Part shown: one piece after another, positions 15,756 to 25,564 of the stretch | Position numbering within the stretch: position 1 is the first letter of the stretch | Layout: the number at the start of each line of letters is the position of its first letter | DNA from: Pusillimonas sp. UBA3987 | Lineage (GTDB): Bacteria > Pseudomonadota > Gammaproteobacteria > Burkholderiales > Burkholderiaceae_B | Direction of reading: 5' to 3' | Length of the DNA stretch: 64,000 bases | NCBI GenBank assembly: GCA_002384935.1 | Contig: DGCD01000010.1 | Location: forward strand, 1 to 64,000 | Made by a program: the position numbers and the translations under genes | Notes under the pieces: generated by a model | Told to the model about the DNA's origin: nothing | What the model saw: only the letters and a program-made list of their open reading frames with translations | Database searches by the model: none

Positions 15756-16898
15756 ATGCGTGTATTAACAGTGGTGGGTACGAGACCCGAAGCAATAAAG
15801 ATGGCGCCGCTTGTGCTAGCACTGAAAGGGGATGACCGCTTCCAGCATACTTTGTGCATTTCAGGCCAACACACACATATGTTGACTCCGGTACTGTCGT
15901 TGTTTGGACTCGTGCCCGATTTAACGTTGAATGTGATGCACGAAGGGCAAACGCTCAATAGCCTGACAGCTCGAATCCTGCTCTCCATGGACGATCTCAT
16001 TCGTCAGTCCCGGCCAGATCTTGTGCTGGTCCACGGCGATACAACCACCGCCATGGCGGCGGCGCTGGCCGGTTTTCATGCCAAGTGCAAAGTTGCTCAT
16101 ATTGAGGCGGGGCTGCGCACAGGGGATCTGGCTCAACCTTTTCCGGAAGAAATGAACCGTTGTGCCATCGATACGGTAAGCAGCTTTTTGTTTGCGCCGA
16201 CCGAGGTTGCGAAAAACAATTTGCTGCGAGCAGCACTGGCCGGCCAGTGCTGGGTAACCGGCAATACCGTGATTGACGCTTTGGGTTTGGCTTGTCAGTT
16301 GCTCGACGACCCAAGGCGGGTGGCGCCGATTGAGCAACAGTTTGATTTTATTGATGAGCAGCGCCAACTGGTTTTGGTGACCGGGCATCGTCGTGAAAAT
16401 TTTGGGCAAGGTTTGTTGAATATTTGTGAGGCGCTGACGGAGCTTGCAAAAGATCCGGGTATCCAGATCGTTTATCCGGTCCACATGAATCCCAACGTGC
16501 AAACTGCTGTGCAGAGCGAATTGAGTCACATCCCCAATATTTATCTCGTTCCGCCAACAGATTATCTGGCCTTTGTGTGGCTCATGCGCAGGGCGCGTGT
16601 CATCCTGACCGATTCCGGAGGCGTTCAGGAAGAGGCACCGCATTTAAAGACGCCTGTACTGGTTATGCGCGACGTAACCGAACGCCCCGAGGCGGTTGCC
16701 AATGGCACGGCCAAATTGGTGGGCACGCATGTCGATAGCATCGTAAAAGAGACGCGGCGTTTGTTAAGTGATGCGTCTTATTACGACAGCTTTTGCAAAA
16801 GCGCCAACCCCTACGGCGACGGGCGAGCCTGCGAACGAATTGTGCATGCGCTTCTCAATGAGCCGGTTCAAGAGTTCAATACCGCTTTCGCTACTTAA
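15756..16898 (+). CDS. wecB: UDP-N-acetylglucosamine 2-epimerase (non-hydrolysing)
   Basis: 380 residues, the full family length. Visible motifs are GTRPEAIKMAP (8-18), HGDTTTAMA (Asp95), HIEAGLR (Glu117), PFPEEMNR (Glu131), VTGHRREN (His211) and LTDSGGVQEEAP. These match the catalytic and UDP-binding residues of E. coli WecB almost position for position. It interconverts UDP-GlcNAc and UDP-ManNAc in the cytoplasm. As first gene of a four-gene plus-strand unit (BcsB-like, NfrB-like, NfrA-like) it would supply UDP-ManNAc to the glycosyltransferase. No clear Shine-Dalgarno precedes the ATG. The next gene starts 31 bp downstream. Confidence 0.95.
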   Translation: MRVLTVVGTRPEAIKMAPLVLALKGDDRFQHTLCISGQHTHMLTPVLSLFGLVPDLTLNVMHEGQTLNSLTARILLSMDDLIRQSRPDLVLVHGDTTTAMAAALAGFHAKCKVAHIEAGLRTGDLAQPFPEEMNRCAIDTVSSFLFAPTEVAKNNLLRAALAGQCWVTGNTVIDALGLACQLLDDPRRVAPIEQQFDFIDEQRQLVLVTGHRRENFGQGLLNICEALTELAKDPGIQIVYPVHMNPNVQTAVQSELSHIPNIYLVPPTDYLAFVWLMRRARVILTDSGGVQEEAPHLKTPVLVMRDVTERPEAVANGTAKLVGTHVDSIVKETRRLLSDASYYDSFCKSANPYGDGRACERIVHALLNEPVQEFNTAFAT

Positions 16899-16929
16899 TT
16901 TTTGTCCAACCAAGGCTATTGTCTTCATT

Positions 16930-19149
16930 ATGCGTTGCTTTTCTTCCCGCTGGCTTGCCAGCCGTCTTGTCCTTGTATGTGCATTGCCACTGGTGGTTTT
17001 GGGTGGCGTTTCTCGCGCGCAGCCCGCCGAACCGGCTTTTGCCCCGGTTTCAAATCAGTCTTCCTTGCAGCAGTTGACGCAAACGCTTGGCAATACGGGC
17101 CTGAGAGAACCGGTTGTGTTGACGGAAACAGGCGAGACGCGCGTTTTTTATCTTCCAGTGCCCCGGAATACGACGCTCTCCGAGCAAGCGATTTTTTTTC
17201 ATGCCCGTTATCTGGTGGGCGAGGAGTCGGGTGCAAGGCTGCAGTTGATGGTGAATGGGCTACCCGTGTTCACACGTGTTTACGCCGGCGATTCGGGCAC
17301 GATTGATCTGAAACTGCCCATATCCAATAGTGAGTCGCGCCGGGGTTTTGTCGAACTGCAGGTTAACTGGTTGTCGAACAGAACGCTGCGCACATGCGAA
17401 ATTGAGCCTGCCAGTACAAACAGTTTGATCATAGAACCGACGACAGGTATCGAGTATCGCGTGCCAGAGTCCTCGGTTCTTGATCTTGCGTCGGCCTGGC
17501 AGTTGTTGCCGGCCGATGGCGTTCTGGCTGTTTCTGATGCAACCTTGAGCCAGGCGGCATTCGATGCGGCCTGGCGTGTTGGCACTGCCTTGGAGCTTGC
17601 GGGCAAGCAATTGAATATTCAAAGCCTGGCCGCCGAAGGTAGCCGTATCGAGGTGTCCCCGGTTCAGATCCCCGACGTCCTTCGCGGGCATATTGTTGCT
17701 GAACGGCTCACAGGCCAGCCAGAATCGGTTGTGCTTGACGATGCTGTTTTTGGCGGATTATTGCTACTTGACCCGAAAAGTGTGCTGGGCGACGTTGTTA
17801 TTGCAGACGACGCGCTGACAACACGTTTGGAGCGCACTTTGGCTGCGTTCAGGAGCACGCTTGAAACGCCCGCTCAAATCGCGTGGTTCAACGACGCCAT
17901 CAGCAAAACTTTTCTCGATAGCACATTCGTGGCCGATCATAATGTGATGATACTGGGCAGGGGCTCAAGTCGCGTTGTCGTAATCAAGGCCAGTGCCGCA
18001 GAAAACGTTGCGGCACTTTTTGGCCTGCAGTGGCGCAATATTCTTGATGCGCCGGCGGTCGATGTCAGCGCGGCAAAGGCCAAGCCGTTGAGCCCGTCGG
18101 GTGTTCTCAGACTGGACAATTTAGGGGCGAGCACGCGGAGCATGGATGTGGTCAACCATGCCGTATGGCAAACCGATTTCACCTTTCGTTCGGTTGATTT
18201 CAATGGACGTGTGCCGAACGAGCTCGTGCTTGATGTTGCTGCGTCTCCCGATACCTCCGGTGCGCGACCGGTGTTGTCGGTATCCTGGAATGATATTTTG
18301 CTGACGGCGACCCAATTGCAGGCTGATGGTGAGGCCGAGCGGATCAGCGCCCGCATTCCCCCGTATGCCATCGGTCAATCGAACCGATTGAAGGTCATGC
18401 TGCAACGACTACCGTCGGCCAATGGCTGCACCGAGCCACAGGTAGGGTTTCCGTTTGCCGTGATGCCCACCAGTTATGTGCGCACCGACAAGGCGACACC
18501 GGAACCGACATTCAACGGGCTTATGCCGATGTTGGCAAATAAAGCCAATCTGGTTCTGCCCGCCGATTGGCTTGCCCATGCCCCCGCGCATTTATCTGAT
18601 GTCGTGCGTTTGGCAAGTGCCAGTGGCTTGTCTCCCCAAGGTGCGCAATTGGTGTTGCAGGCCCCGGATACCGAGTACGAGCCCAATGGGTTGTTTGTCG
18701 CGATGGGTGTGCCGGTGAAGTCTGTGTCTCCAACCGTTTCCGTTAATGACGATGGCCGACTGGTTATTAACGGGTATGAGTCCGAGCAACTCAATATTGG
18801 CGGTTTGAGCGACGTGAGCAGCATTGAAGTGGTTCATTCAGGCGAGTATTTCGGGCTTTACTGGAATGCGTTGCCCAAAGTCGATAAGCCGGACTCCGGT
18901 CTGAAGTTGGTAACACCCTATGAGCTGGATCGGGGTGATATCGCCGTTGTAACTTCCTCTGGCCTGGTGAGCTGGATTGATTCGACCAACCCGGCGGGAC
19001 CGACATTGACTGAACGTGCGCAGTCGGTGTTTTATGAGTGGCGCCGCTTCTTCTCGTGGGGCGTGCCAACGATTCTGGGTTTGTTGTTCCTGGTTCTGTT
19101 GCTTGTGGCGCTGGCTTATCGTTCTGGTCGCCGAAATGGCACTAAATAA
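16930..19149 (+). CDS. BcsB-like periplasmic polysaccharide-synthase subunit
   Basis: 739 residues from the ATG at 16930. An earlier in-frame Met at 16768 lies deep inside wecB and is rejected, because the signal peptide (MRCFSSRWLASRLVLVC...) starts at 16930. The large periplasmic part (about 30-710) shows BcsB-family features: two rounds of a carbohydrate-binding beta domain with the FHARYLVGEESGARLQLMVN-type start (about 95), and a later FNGRVPNELVLDV repeat. A single C-terminal helix (about 712-733) anchors it. BcsB guides nascent polysaccharide through the periplasm beside its synthase. Here it sits between wecB and an NfrB-like synthase, so it is probably the periplasmic partner of that enzyme rather than of a cellulose synthase; no bcsA is present. 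Confidence 0.8.
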   Translation: MRCFSSRWLASRLVLVCALPLVVLGGVSRAQPAEPAFAPVSNQSSLQQLTQTLGNTGLREPVVLTETGETRVFYLPVPRNTTLSEQAIFFHARYLVGEESGARLQLMVNGLPVFTRVYAGDSGTIDLKLPISNSESRRGFVELQVNWLSNRTLRTCEIEPASTNSLIIEPTTGIEYRVPESSVLDLASAWQLLPADGVLAVSDATLSQAAFDAAWRVGTALELAGKQLNIQSLAAEGSRIEVSPVQIPDVLRGHIVAERLTGQPESVVLDDAVFGGLLLLDPKSVLGDVVIADDALTTRLERTLAAFRSTLETPAQIAWFNDAISKTFLDSTFVADHNVMILGRGSSRVVVIKASAAENVAALFGLQWRNILDAPAVDVSAAKAKPLSPSGVLRLDNLGASTRSMDVVNHAVWQTDFTFRSVDFNGRVPNELVLDVAASPDTSGARPVLSVSWNDILLTATQLQADGEAERISARIPPYAIGQSNRLKVMLQRLPSANGCTEPQVGFPFAVMPTSYVRTDKATPEPTFNGLMPMLANKANLVLPADWLAHAPAHLSDVVRLASASGLSPQGAQLVLQAPDTEYEPNGLFVAMGVPVKSVSPTVSVNDDGRLVINGYESEQLNIGGLSDVSSIEVVHSGEYFGLYWNALPKVDKPDSGLKLVTPYELDRGDIAVVTSSGLVSWIDSTNPAGPTLTERAQSVFYEWRRFFSWGVPTILGLLFLVLLLVALAYRSGRRNGTK

Positions 19150-19158
19150 CTGACGCCT

Positions 19159-20865
19159 ATGTTTGGGTTAAGCGCAACATTCTTTCTGGCCGATTATTTC
19201 AGGCTTCTGGAAATGATGGCGATTGCTGTGGCAATCGTCATCCTGATCTCAAGTGTTGATGACACGTTTATCGACATTTGTTATTGGGTCAGGCGTTTAT
19301 ATCGACGTTTTTCTCCCAGGAAGAAATTTCCCAGGCTCAACGAGGAGGATCTTCGCGGCAGGCCCGAGCAGCCGCTGGCGGTGATGGTTCCGGCCTGGCA
19401 TGAGTACGATGTTATTGCACCGATGCTTGAAGCGATGATCGCAACGTTGGATTATCGCAATTACAAAATTTATGTAGGAACTTACTGCAACGATGCGCGT
19501 ACGATTGCCGAGGTTGAGCGCATGCGGCGACGTTACCGCATGCTTGTGCGCGTGGAAGTGCCTCATCCCGGGCCGACATGCAAGGCTGATTGCCTGAATT
19601 GGATTGTCCAGGCTATTTTTCGCGACCAACAGGCCATGAAAGAACCCTATGCCGGGGTGATCCTTCACGACTGTGAAGATGTGTTGCATCCGCTGGAGCT
19701 CAAGTACTTCAATTATTTGTTGCCGCGCATTGATTTTATTCAGTTGCCCGTGGGCTCATTGGAACGGCATTGGGATGCACTCGTGGCAGGAACCTATATG
19801 GACGAGTTTGCCGAGTCGCACGCCAAAGATATGGTCGTACGTGAGTTTCTTTCGGGTATGGTGCCTTCGGCCGGGGTGGGAACATGCTTTTCCTTGAAAG
19901 CGATCGGTGAATTGGCCAGTGAAAGTGATAATCAACCGTTCAATACCAGTACACTGACCGAGGATTACGACATCGGGGCTCGCCTGGCACGCAGAGGAAT
20001 GAAGCAGATTTTTGCCAAGTTCCCGGTACAGTACACACGTACCCGGCGCCGTTGGCTGGGGCTGGGAAAGCCAACGACTCAGGTGATTCATGATTCAATG
20101 AGTGTGCGTGAGTATTTTCCGAATACGTTCCGTACGGCTTACCGTCAGAAATCCCGCTGGACTTTGGGGATCAGCCTGCAAGGCTGGAAATTGGTTGGCT
20201 GGGAAGGCTCGCTGACTGAAAAGTATTTTTTCTTTCGCGATCGAAAGGGCCTTGTGACTTCGTTTGTCGCCATCGTGGCGTACTTTCTGGTTTTCAATTT
20301 TATTCTTTTTCAGATTGCCGACGATTTAGGTTGGTGGACAACGTATTATCCGACGCTGTTTGCGCCCAATTCGTGGACGGTTGAACTGCTTAAGTTGAAT
20401 CTGGTGTTTTTTGTTGTGCGTGGGGCACACCGCTTTTATTTTGTAAATCGTTTGTACGGTTGGGAGCATGCCTTGCTGTCTTTCCCCCGCATGATCGTGG
20501 GCAATTTTGTTAACGCAATGGCGGCGGCGCGCGCCTGGCGCCTGTTTATTGTTAATTATATTTTTGGAACGCAACTGGTGTGGGATAAAACAATGCATGA
20601 TTTTCCTGCAACGGAATTGCTCCAGCCAGAGCGTCAGCGCTTGGGGGAAATTTTGCTTTCGTGGCGTGCAGTCAGCGAAACGGAGCTGGACAATGCGTTG
20701 CAAATGCAGCGTGACCAGGGCAACAGGCCACTTGGGGAAATTCTTTTGGAACGCCAAATGGTGTCAGACGTGATCCTGAACGAAGCGATTGATTTTCAAA
20801 CGCAGTGGCTCGATGCGCATAATACGAGTGCAAGTCAGCTATTGAAAGAGGCGGTTAAGACATGA
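19159..20865 (+). CDS. nfrB: NfrB-like membrane glycosyltransferase with C-terminal MshEN c-di-GMP domain
   Basis: 568 residues. Two N-terminal membrane segments lead into a GT2 glycosyltransferase (about 70-340) with the acidic HDCEDV motif (171-174), TEDYDIG (267-269) and the processive-type RQKSRW motif (329-334). Further membrane helices lie at about 365-470. The C-terminus (494-547) carries two successive 24-residue motifs, RLGEILL...LQMQ and PLGEILL...IDFQ, the signature of the MshEN c-di-GMP-binding domain. E. coli NfrB has the same layout, is needed for phage N4 adsorption, and is thought to make an N-acetylmannosamine-based polymer when activated by c-di-GMP. At 568 residues it is shorter than E. 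coli NfrB (about 745). It lies 9 bp after the BcsB-like gene and overlaps nfrA by 4 bp. Confidence 0.88.
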   Translation: MFGLSATFFLADYFRLLEMMAIAVAIVILISSVDDTFIDICYWVRRLYRRFSPRKKFPRLNEEDLRGRPEQPLAVMVPAWHEYDVIAPMLEAMIATLDYRNYKIYVGTYCNDARTIAEVERMRRRYRMLVRVEVPHPGPTCKADCLNWIVQAIFRDQQAMKEPYAGVILHDCEDVLHPLELKYFNYLLPRIDFIQLPVGSLERHWDALVAGTYMDEFAESHAKDMVVREFLSGMVPSAGVGTCFSLKAIGELASESDNQPFNTSTLTEDYDIGARLARRGMKQIFAKFPVQYTRTRRRWLGLGKPTTQVIHDSMSVREYFPNTFRTAYRQKSRWTLGISLQGWKLVGWEGSLTEKYFFFRDRKGLVTSFVAIVAYFLVFNFILFQIADDLGWWTTYYPTLFAPNSWTVELLKLNLVFFVVRGAHRFYFVNRLYGWEHALLSFPRMIVGNFVNAMAAARAWRLFIVNYIFGTQLVWDKTMHDFPATELLQPERQRLGEILLSWRAVSETELDNALQMQRDQGNRPLGEILLERQMVSDVILNEAIDFQTQWLDAHNTSASQLLKEAVKT

Positions 20866-23069
20866 TGAGCATTTCACGTACGCTGACGTTACTGCTTTTC
20901 TGTTGTGTCACCGCGTTTGGTGCGCTCGGACATACCGCACCGGTCGACGCGCCTGCGGCGCGTTCTGAAACACCAGACAGCCCGCTTACAGGCCAAGCCT
21001 GGGAATTGGCGGATGCCGCCTTCAAGGCTTATGCCGAGCATGATTACGAGGGCGCGCTGAGACTGGCTGGGCAGGCTGCCAGGCTGGAACCGAAAGCGCC
21101 GCAATTGTATGTGTTGCAAATTTATGCGTTGCAGCAGTTGAAAAGACCACAGGAAGCGGCCCTTGTGGCAAGCGCCGCTGAAAAACAAGGGCTTTATCGC
21201 GCCGTTTTTACGCAGGTGGAAAAAGCAATAGAGCCACCTCCGCGCCCGATCAGCGAGCCTGATCGGGCATTGCCGGCTGCTGCCCAACCTGCAACGCCAA
21301 AAGTGTCAGCCCGGCAGCGTGCGTATCAAAAGGCTTATCCGCTGGCCGCCAAAGCTTATTCTGCTTACGAGAGCGGCGATTACAAGCAGGCCGCGTCGCT
21401 TGCAGAGCAGGCGTTTCGTCTTGCGCCTGCGCAGGGCAATTGGGCGCTGCTGTGGGTGGATTCGTTACGAGCCCTGAATGACCCCTATGCCGTCAACAAT
21501 GCGATAGACACCGCGTTGGCAGTCGGCGCTGCTAATCGTCAACAGTTGGAAGACAGAAAAATCGATATTCAGGCTTTTCGTGAACAACAGGAAGCCAAGG
21601 CGCGTGCCGAACAGGCAGCGGAGTTCGCGCGGCGGGCCTATACAGCTTACGATCAACGGGAGTTCGAGCAGGCCATCGATTTTGCACGTCAGGCGGTCGA
21701 TCTGACGCCTGATGATGAAAGCATGCAGCGGCTGTTGACGACTTCATTGGCCGCGGGAAACAGGGCACAGAATCTGGAGGCGCTGAATCGTTTGAATAAC
21801 GCATTGGCAACGCAGCCGGATGATGCAGCGCTGCTGGTGCAAAGAGCTTACCTGTATCAGCGCCTGGGGCAGGCTGATTTTGCCTACAACGACTTTGAAA
21901 AGGCCCGTGCCACGGGTCAAACGAATCCGCGGGTAGCGCTTGATGCTGGCTTTGCTGCTGCGGCAGTCGGGAAAAAGCGCGAGGCGAGCGCTATTCTGAA
22001 GGGAAGTATTGATGCGGCTGATACCGGCAAGCTTGAGCTTACGTCAGAGCAGCGGCTGAATCTGCGCGAGAATATCTCGAATCTGGAGCGAGAGTGGGGG
22101 GCTTATGTGTCTGCGGGCTATCGTGGGGCACGACCAGCGACATCCGGGCTAGGCGGCAGCCCCAGCGCGGCTTTGGGAGACGCGGTATTCAATACGGCCG
22201 AGGTGTTTTGGCGTCCGTCCCGGATATTGAATTCATCAACTCGCGTGTTCGAGGTCTATGGACGCGCATCCAATACCTTGCATGATAATGGAACGTCCGT
22301 TGACGAAAGTTTTGATGAGTGCGGGAATCGATTCCCTGCAGACAGTTATCGCAGTGTGACAGGCCTGCCCAGTACCGTTGGCGCATTGGGTTTGCGTTTT
22401 ACACCGTCATCTTCCTTCGGACTGACTTTTGGCCTTGAGCGACGCTTTAATCTGGGAACGCGCTCGCGCCTGGGAAGCGCGACCCCCAGCGATTGTTCGT
22501 TGGGTATCCCGGGCAAGGAGTACCAAACGGCCGGTTACGATGGCGATTGGCTTGCCTATGTTACTTACGCTTATTACAAGGGTACGGAATTGCGCCAGGA
22601 CAAGAAAAGCTGGTGGCGTATCGAAGGCTATGCCCAGGCCGGTTACCTTTGGAATGATGTTTCTGCAGATTTCCGCGATAGTGGTGCGCAGGCATTCAAT
22701 CAGTCGGGGCGCCTAAAACGCGAATACCAGTTCTTGTCTTCCGAGCTACGGGTTGGGAAAAGTGTGCGACTTGAAACCGTTAGCCCGACACTGATTCTTT
22801 ATCCTCATGTCGTGTTCGCAGCAGACTGGCAAAAAGAGAATTCACGCGCCGATATTGATGGGGTGGGGCAATTTGCCTTGCAAGGCAATGGGCGGTCCTG
22901 GTCGATGGGTATCGGGCCAGGTTTTGGGGTTCGCTACTGGTTTCGAAGTAATCACTACAGCGCTGAAAAATCCTATCTGGATTGGACGATTCAGTACCGT
23001 TTCAATGTGGGGGGTGGGTCAAAGGATCGATCCAAAGGGCTGTTCATGAACCTGACGATGTCGTGGTAA
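20862..23069 (+). CDS. nfrA: NfrA-like outer-membrane TPR/beta-barrel export protein
   Basis: 735 residues. A signal peptide (about 1-25) is followed by a long helical TPR region (about 40-410) with repeats such as AYSAYESGDYKQAASLAEQA and AYTAYDQREFEQAIDFARQA. A C-terminal beta-barrel (about 420-735) ends in the terminal aromatic W (LTMSW) recognised by the barrel assembly machinery. This architecture is that of NfrA, the E. coli outer-membrane receptor for phage N4, and of TPR-porins such as PgaA and BcsC that export polysaccharide. It starts inside the nfrB stop (ATGA overlap), so translation is coupled. Two adjacent ATGs are possible starts. It is the last gene of the operon. Confidence 0.85.
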   Translation: MMSISRTLTLLLFCCVTAFGALGHTAPVDAPAARSETPDSPLTGQAWELADAAFKAYAEHDYEGALRLAGQAARLEPKAPQLYVLQIYALQQLKRPQEAALVASAAEKQGLYRAVFTQVEKAIEPPPRPISEPDRALPAAAQPATPKVSARQRAYQKAYPLAAKAYSAYESGDYKQAASLAEQAFRLAPAQGNWALLWVDSLRALNDPYAVNNAIDTALAVGAANRQQLEDRKIDIQAFREQQEAKARAEQAAEFARRAYTAYDQREFEQAIDFARQAVDLTPDDESMQRLLTTSLAAGNRAQNLEALNRLNNALATQPDDAALLVQRAYLYQRLGQADFAYNDFEKARATGQTNPRVALDAGFAAAAVGKKREASAILKGSIDAADTGKLELTSEQRLNLRENISNLEREWGAYVSAGYRGARPATSGLGGSPSAALGDAVFNTAEVFWRPSRILNSSTRVFEVYGRASNTLHDNGTSVDESFDECGNRFPADSYRSVTGLPSTVGALGLRFTPSSSFGLTFGLERRFNLGTRSRLGSATPSDCSLGIPGKEYQTAGYDGDWLAYVTYAYYKGTELRQDKKSWWRIEGYAQAGYLWNDVSADFRDSGAQAFNQSGRLKREYQFLSSELRVGKSVRLETVSPTLILYPHVVFAADWQKENSRADIDGVGQFALQGNGRSWSMGIGPGFGVRYWFRSNHYSAEKSYLDWTIQYRFNVGGGSKDRSKGLFMNLTMSW

Positions 23070-23080
23070 CGGGTTGCGGC

Positions 23081-23102
23081 AAGGGCACAGCCTTGATTTT
23101 AA
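23081..23102 (+). terminator. Weak terminator-like hairpin after nfrA
   Basis: CAAGG...CCTTG with a six-base loop is followed by ATTTT, between the convergent nfrA and siderophore-receptor genes. The stem is short and the T-run poor, so this is a weak call. Confidence 0.25.
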
Positions 23103-23129
23103 CAAGACACAAGTCGTTAGGGTAACGAG

Positions 23130-25349
23130 TTAGAAATGAGCGCGGACATTTAACGACACGTTGCGAGGTTCCCCGTAAATGTTGTAACTGTTTAAGCCGC
23201 CTACCCGGGCGTAATATTGACGATCAGTGAGGTTATTGACAGCGAGCGTAACGCGTGTTTGCTTGTTCACTGCGTAACCGATCTGAGCGTTGAATACGGC
23301 ATAGCCGCTTCCTTCACGCACGCCCGACTCACCGCTGCCCATGGTCCCGGAACTCACTATCATGCCGCCTCCCACCATCCAGGAAGTTTGAGGTACGTGA
23401 TAATTGCCGTACAGCTTAAAGGAGTGGCGAGGTTCAAATAGAGAAAAAGCGGCACCCGCGTTGTTGCGGTCGGCTTTGTAGCTACTTGTAAGGTACGCGT
23501 AGCCGGCAGTCAACTCCAGATTCGACAGCGGGCTGCCGCTGACTTCAATTTCGGCCCCTTTGATTTGCACTTCACCTGCCGATAAAAAGAAGCCAGGGTT
23601 ATCTACGTCAGCAAATGAGCGGTTGACATCGCGCGTGCGAAAGACTGACGCACTGAATTGAAGTTGTCCGTCGTTTGCCGTTCCTTTAATACCGATTTCG
23701 ATCTGTTTTCCTTCGCGCGGATCTAATGTGCGCCCAGACAGGTCTTTTTGCGATTGCGGCATGAAAATATCGGAATAGCTTGTATATACGGCTAGTTGCT
23801 CATTCAAGCGATAGACGATGCCCGCATAGGGTGTAAATTCACCGCGTTCACGGCTATTTGTCGACCAGTCGGTTACAGTGGATGGCCATGAGCTGCGGCT
23901 TCTGGTGGTGAAGTCGCTTAGGCGCCCGCCCAGTACGATAGTCAAAGGCTCAGTGACAGACAGGCGCAGTTGTCCGTAGAAGCCGCTCTGACGGGTTTCA
24001 TAGCCGACGCCGCGCATATAAGGTTCGATATCCGTATAGGGGACTCGATCTGACTGGCCGAACGGGACATTGTCGAAAGGTAGAAAGGCACCGTACTTAG
24101 TGTCGCCACGATATCGCTCATAGTTGTAGCCAATGGTCGCTTCGTGGTGGCGGTCAAATAGTTTAAATGGCCCGTTGGCATAGATATCAACTGCATTTCG
24201 CGTTGATGTGTCGTCCCATCCACGCCGCATATAACTCGCGATATTCCCCGACACGGGGTCCACGCCCGAAGTGGGGTAGCCATCATGTATTTGGCTGTCG
24301 CGCTGCGAGTGCGATGTGTTTAACTGAATGCGCCAGCCATTTTGCAGGGTATGTTCAGCAAGTGCTGCCACCGTACTGTTTTGGGTATCGTATCGACTCC
24401 AGGGTGCCATTGGATTGGTAGATCGCGGAGCATCGATAAAACTGCCGTCGGTATAAGCCGGTAAGCCCATGAACGGGTTTGTCGTGTCGTCCTGAAAGGC
24501 ACCATACAAAGAGAATGATGTAGACGGCGAGAGCTGGAAGTCGAGTGTGCCGTAGACGAAATTTTTGCGACTGCTCGCCCCGTCGTAATAAAAATCACGG
24601 TCTTGCGCGGTGGCCACGATGCGTCCCTTTAACGTTCCCTGTGTGTTCAAGGGCAGGCCCACGTCTGCTTCCAGTCGCTTGTTTGACCATGAGCCATAGG
24701 TGCCTGAAGCTGATCCTTGCAGCTCGGAAGGCGCGCGTTTGCGTACGAAGTTGACTGTACCGCCAGGTTGGCCGGAGCCTTGAAACAGCCCGGCGGGGCC
24801 GCGTAAAACTTCTATCCGGTCGAACATGGCCACATCGTATTGTTGCGTTGCGTTGAGCCCGCCAAACGCGGGTATGCCGTCGTAAGTAGGTTCAAGGAAA
24901 TATCCGCGAGACCGAATCTGGGTACTGGTGCCGTCCCATGGCGTAACGGTGACACCTGTGACTTGGGCCAATGCTTCGTCTGCGCTGACCAGATTCTGAT
25001 CCTCAATGCGCTGGCGCGTGATAACGCTAACGGAATTGGGAATACTCATTACAGGGACAGCCGATTTGCCGCCGATCGTTAAGTAGGGCGCTGCGTAGCT
25101 GCCTGTTCCCTCTGAGGTTGCATCCAATGCAGCGGCGCCCGTAACGGTGATCGATGGCAGTTGCACTGCGGTTCGGCTTGCATCGGGTGTCATTGCTTTA
25201 TCGTCATGTTCCTGTGCGTTGGCCTGCCCGGTGAAACACGCGCAACTGAGAATAGCGCCGACCATTGAAAAACGAAAACCCGGAGTGTTTGCGCCGCTGT
25301 TGTTATTGGCCGCAGACGCGCTTAATGAACAATAAAAACCAGATTGCAT
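23130..25349 (-). CDS. TonB-dependent siderophore receptor
   Basis: 739 residues. A signal region is followed by a TonB-box-like LPSITVTGAA stretch (about 65), a plug domain (about 95-215, with NSVSVITRQRIEDQNL, the siderophore-receptor motif LRGPAGLFQGSGQPGGTVNFV, and RSRGYF), and a barrel ending in F (NVRAHF). These motifs place it in the FhuA/FoxA/FpvA siderophore-receptor group; it lacks the N-terminal STN signalling domain that the second receptor has. The ligand is unknown. It is transcribed away from the ECF sigma gene; the shared 280-bp gap holds a Fur-box-like site and a 12-bp palindrome, so iron repression is likely. Confidence 0.9.
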   Translation of the reverse strand: MQSGFYCSLSASAANNNSGANTPGFRFSMVGAILSCACFTGQANAQEHDDKAMTPDASRTAVQLPSITVTGAAALDATSEGTGSYAAPYLTIGGKSAVPVMSIPNSVSVITRQRIEDQNLVSADEALAQVTGVTVTPWDGTSTQIRSRGYFLEPTYDGIPAFGGLNATQQYDVAMFDRIEVLRGPAGLFQGSGQPGGTVNFVRKRAPSELQGSASGTYGSWSNKRLEADVGLPLNTQGTLKGRIVATAQDRDFYYDGASSRKNFVYGTLDFQLSPSTSFSLYGAFQDDTTNPFMGLPAYTDGSFIDAPRSTNPMAPWSRYDTQNSTVAALAEHTLQNGWRIQLNTSHSQRDSQIHDGYPTSGVDPVSGNIASYMRRGWDDTSTRNAVDIYANGPFKLFDRHHEATIGYNYERYRGDTKYGAFLPFDNVPFGQSDRVPYTDIEPYMRGVGYETRQSGFYGQLRLSVTEPLTIVLGGRLSDFTTRSRSSWPSTVTDWSTNSRERGEFTPYAGIVYRLNEQLAVYTSYSDIFMPQSQKDLSGRTLDPREGKQIEIGIKGTANDGQLQFSASVFRTRDVNRSFADVDNPGFFLSAGEVQIKGAEIEVSGSPLSNLELTAGYAYLTSSYKADRNNAGAAFSLFEPRHSFKLYGNYHVPQTSWMVGGGMIVSSGTMGSGESGVREGSGYAVFNAQIGYAVNKQTRVTLAVNNLTDRQYYARVGGLNSYNIYGEPRNVSLNVRAHF

Positions 25350-25420
25350 ATGTATTTACGATTATTGGTTTAAGGGGTGGCTCATCGACTTCAGAGAATT
25401 CGTGAATCGCCAAAAATGTA

Positions 25421-25432
25421 ATGTTATAACAT
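25421..25432. repeat. 12-bp perfect palindrome ATGTTATAACAT
   Basis: A perfect inverted repeat about 70 bp upstream of the minus-strand siderophore receptor, in its probable promoter. It agrees only partly with the Fur consensus, so it may bind another regulator. No further support. Confidence 0.35.
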
Positions 25433-25564
25433 ATCAATAATTGAGGTTGATTAGGTGTGCCATGATCGAGCGGGTCAACAGGAGGTAGTCTGTCTGTTTA
25501 CTAGCGGCGATGGCGCCGCGTCATTTTTGTATCCGCTTGCCTGAAGCCTTTCCAGGCTATAGAA

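Noticed and set aside
16768..16929. N-terminal extension of the BcsB-like protein
   Set aside because: Lies inside wecB in another frame; a clear signal peptide begins at 16930.
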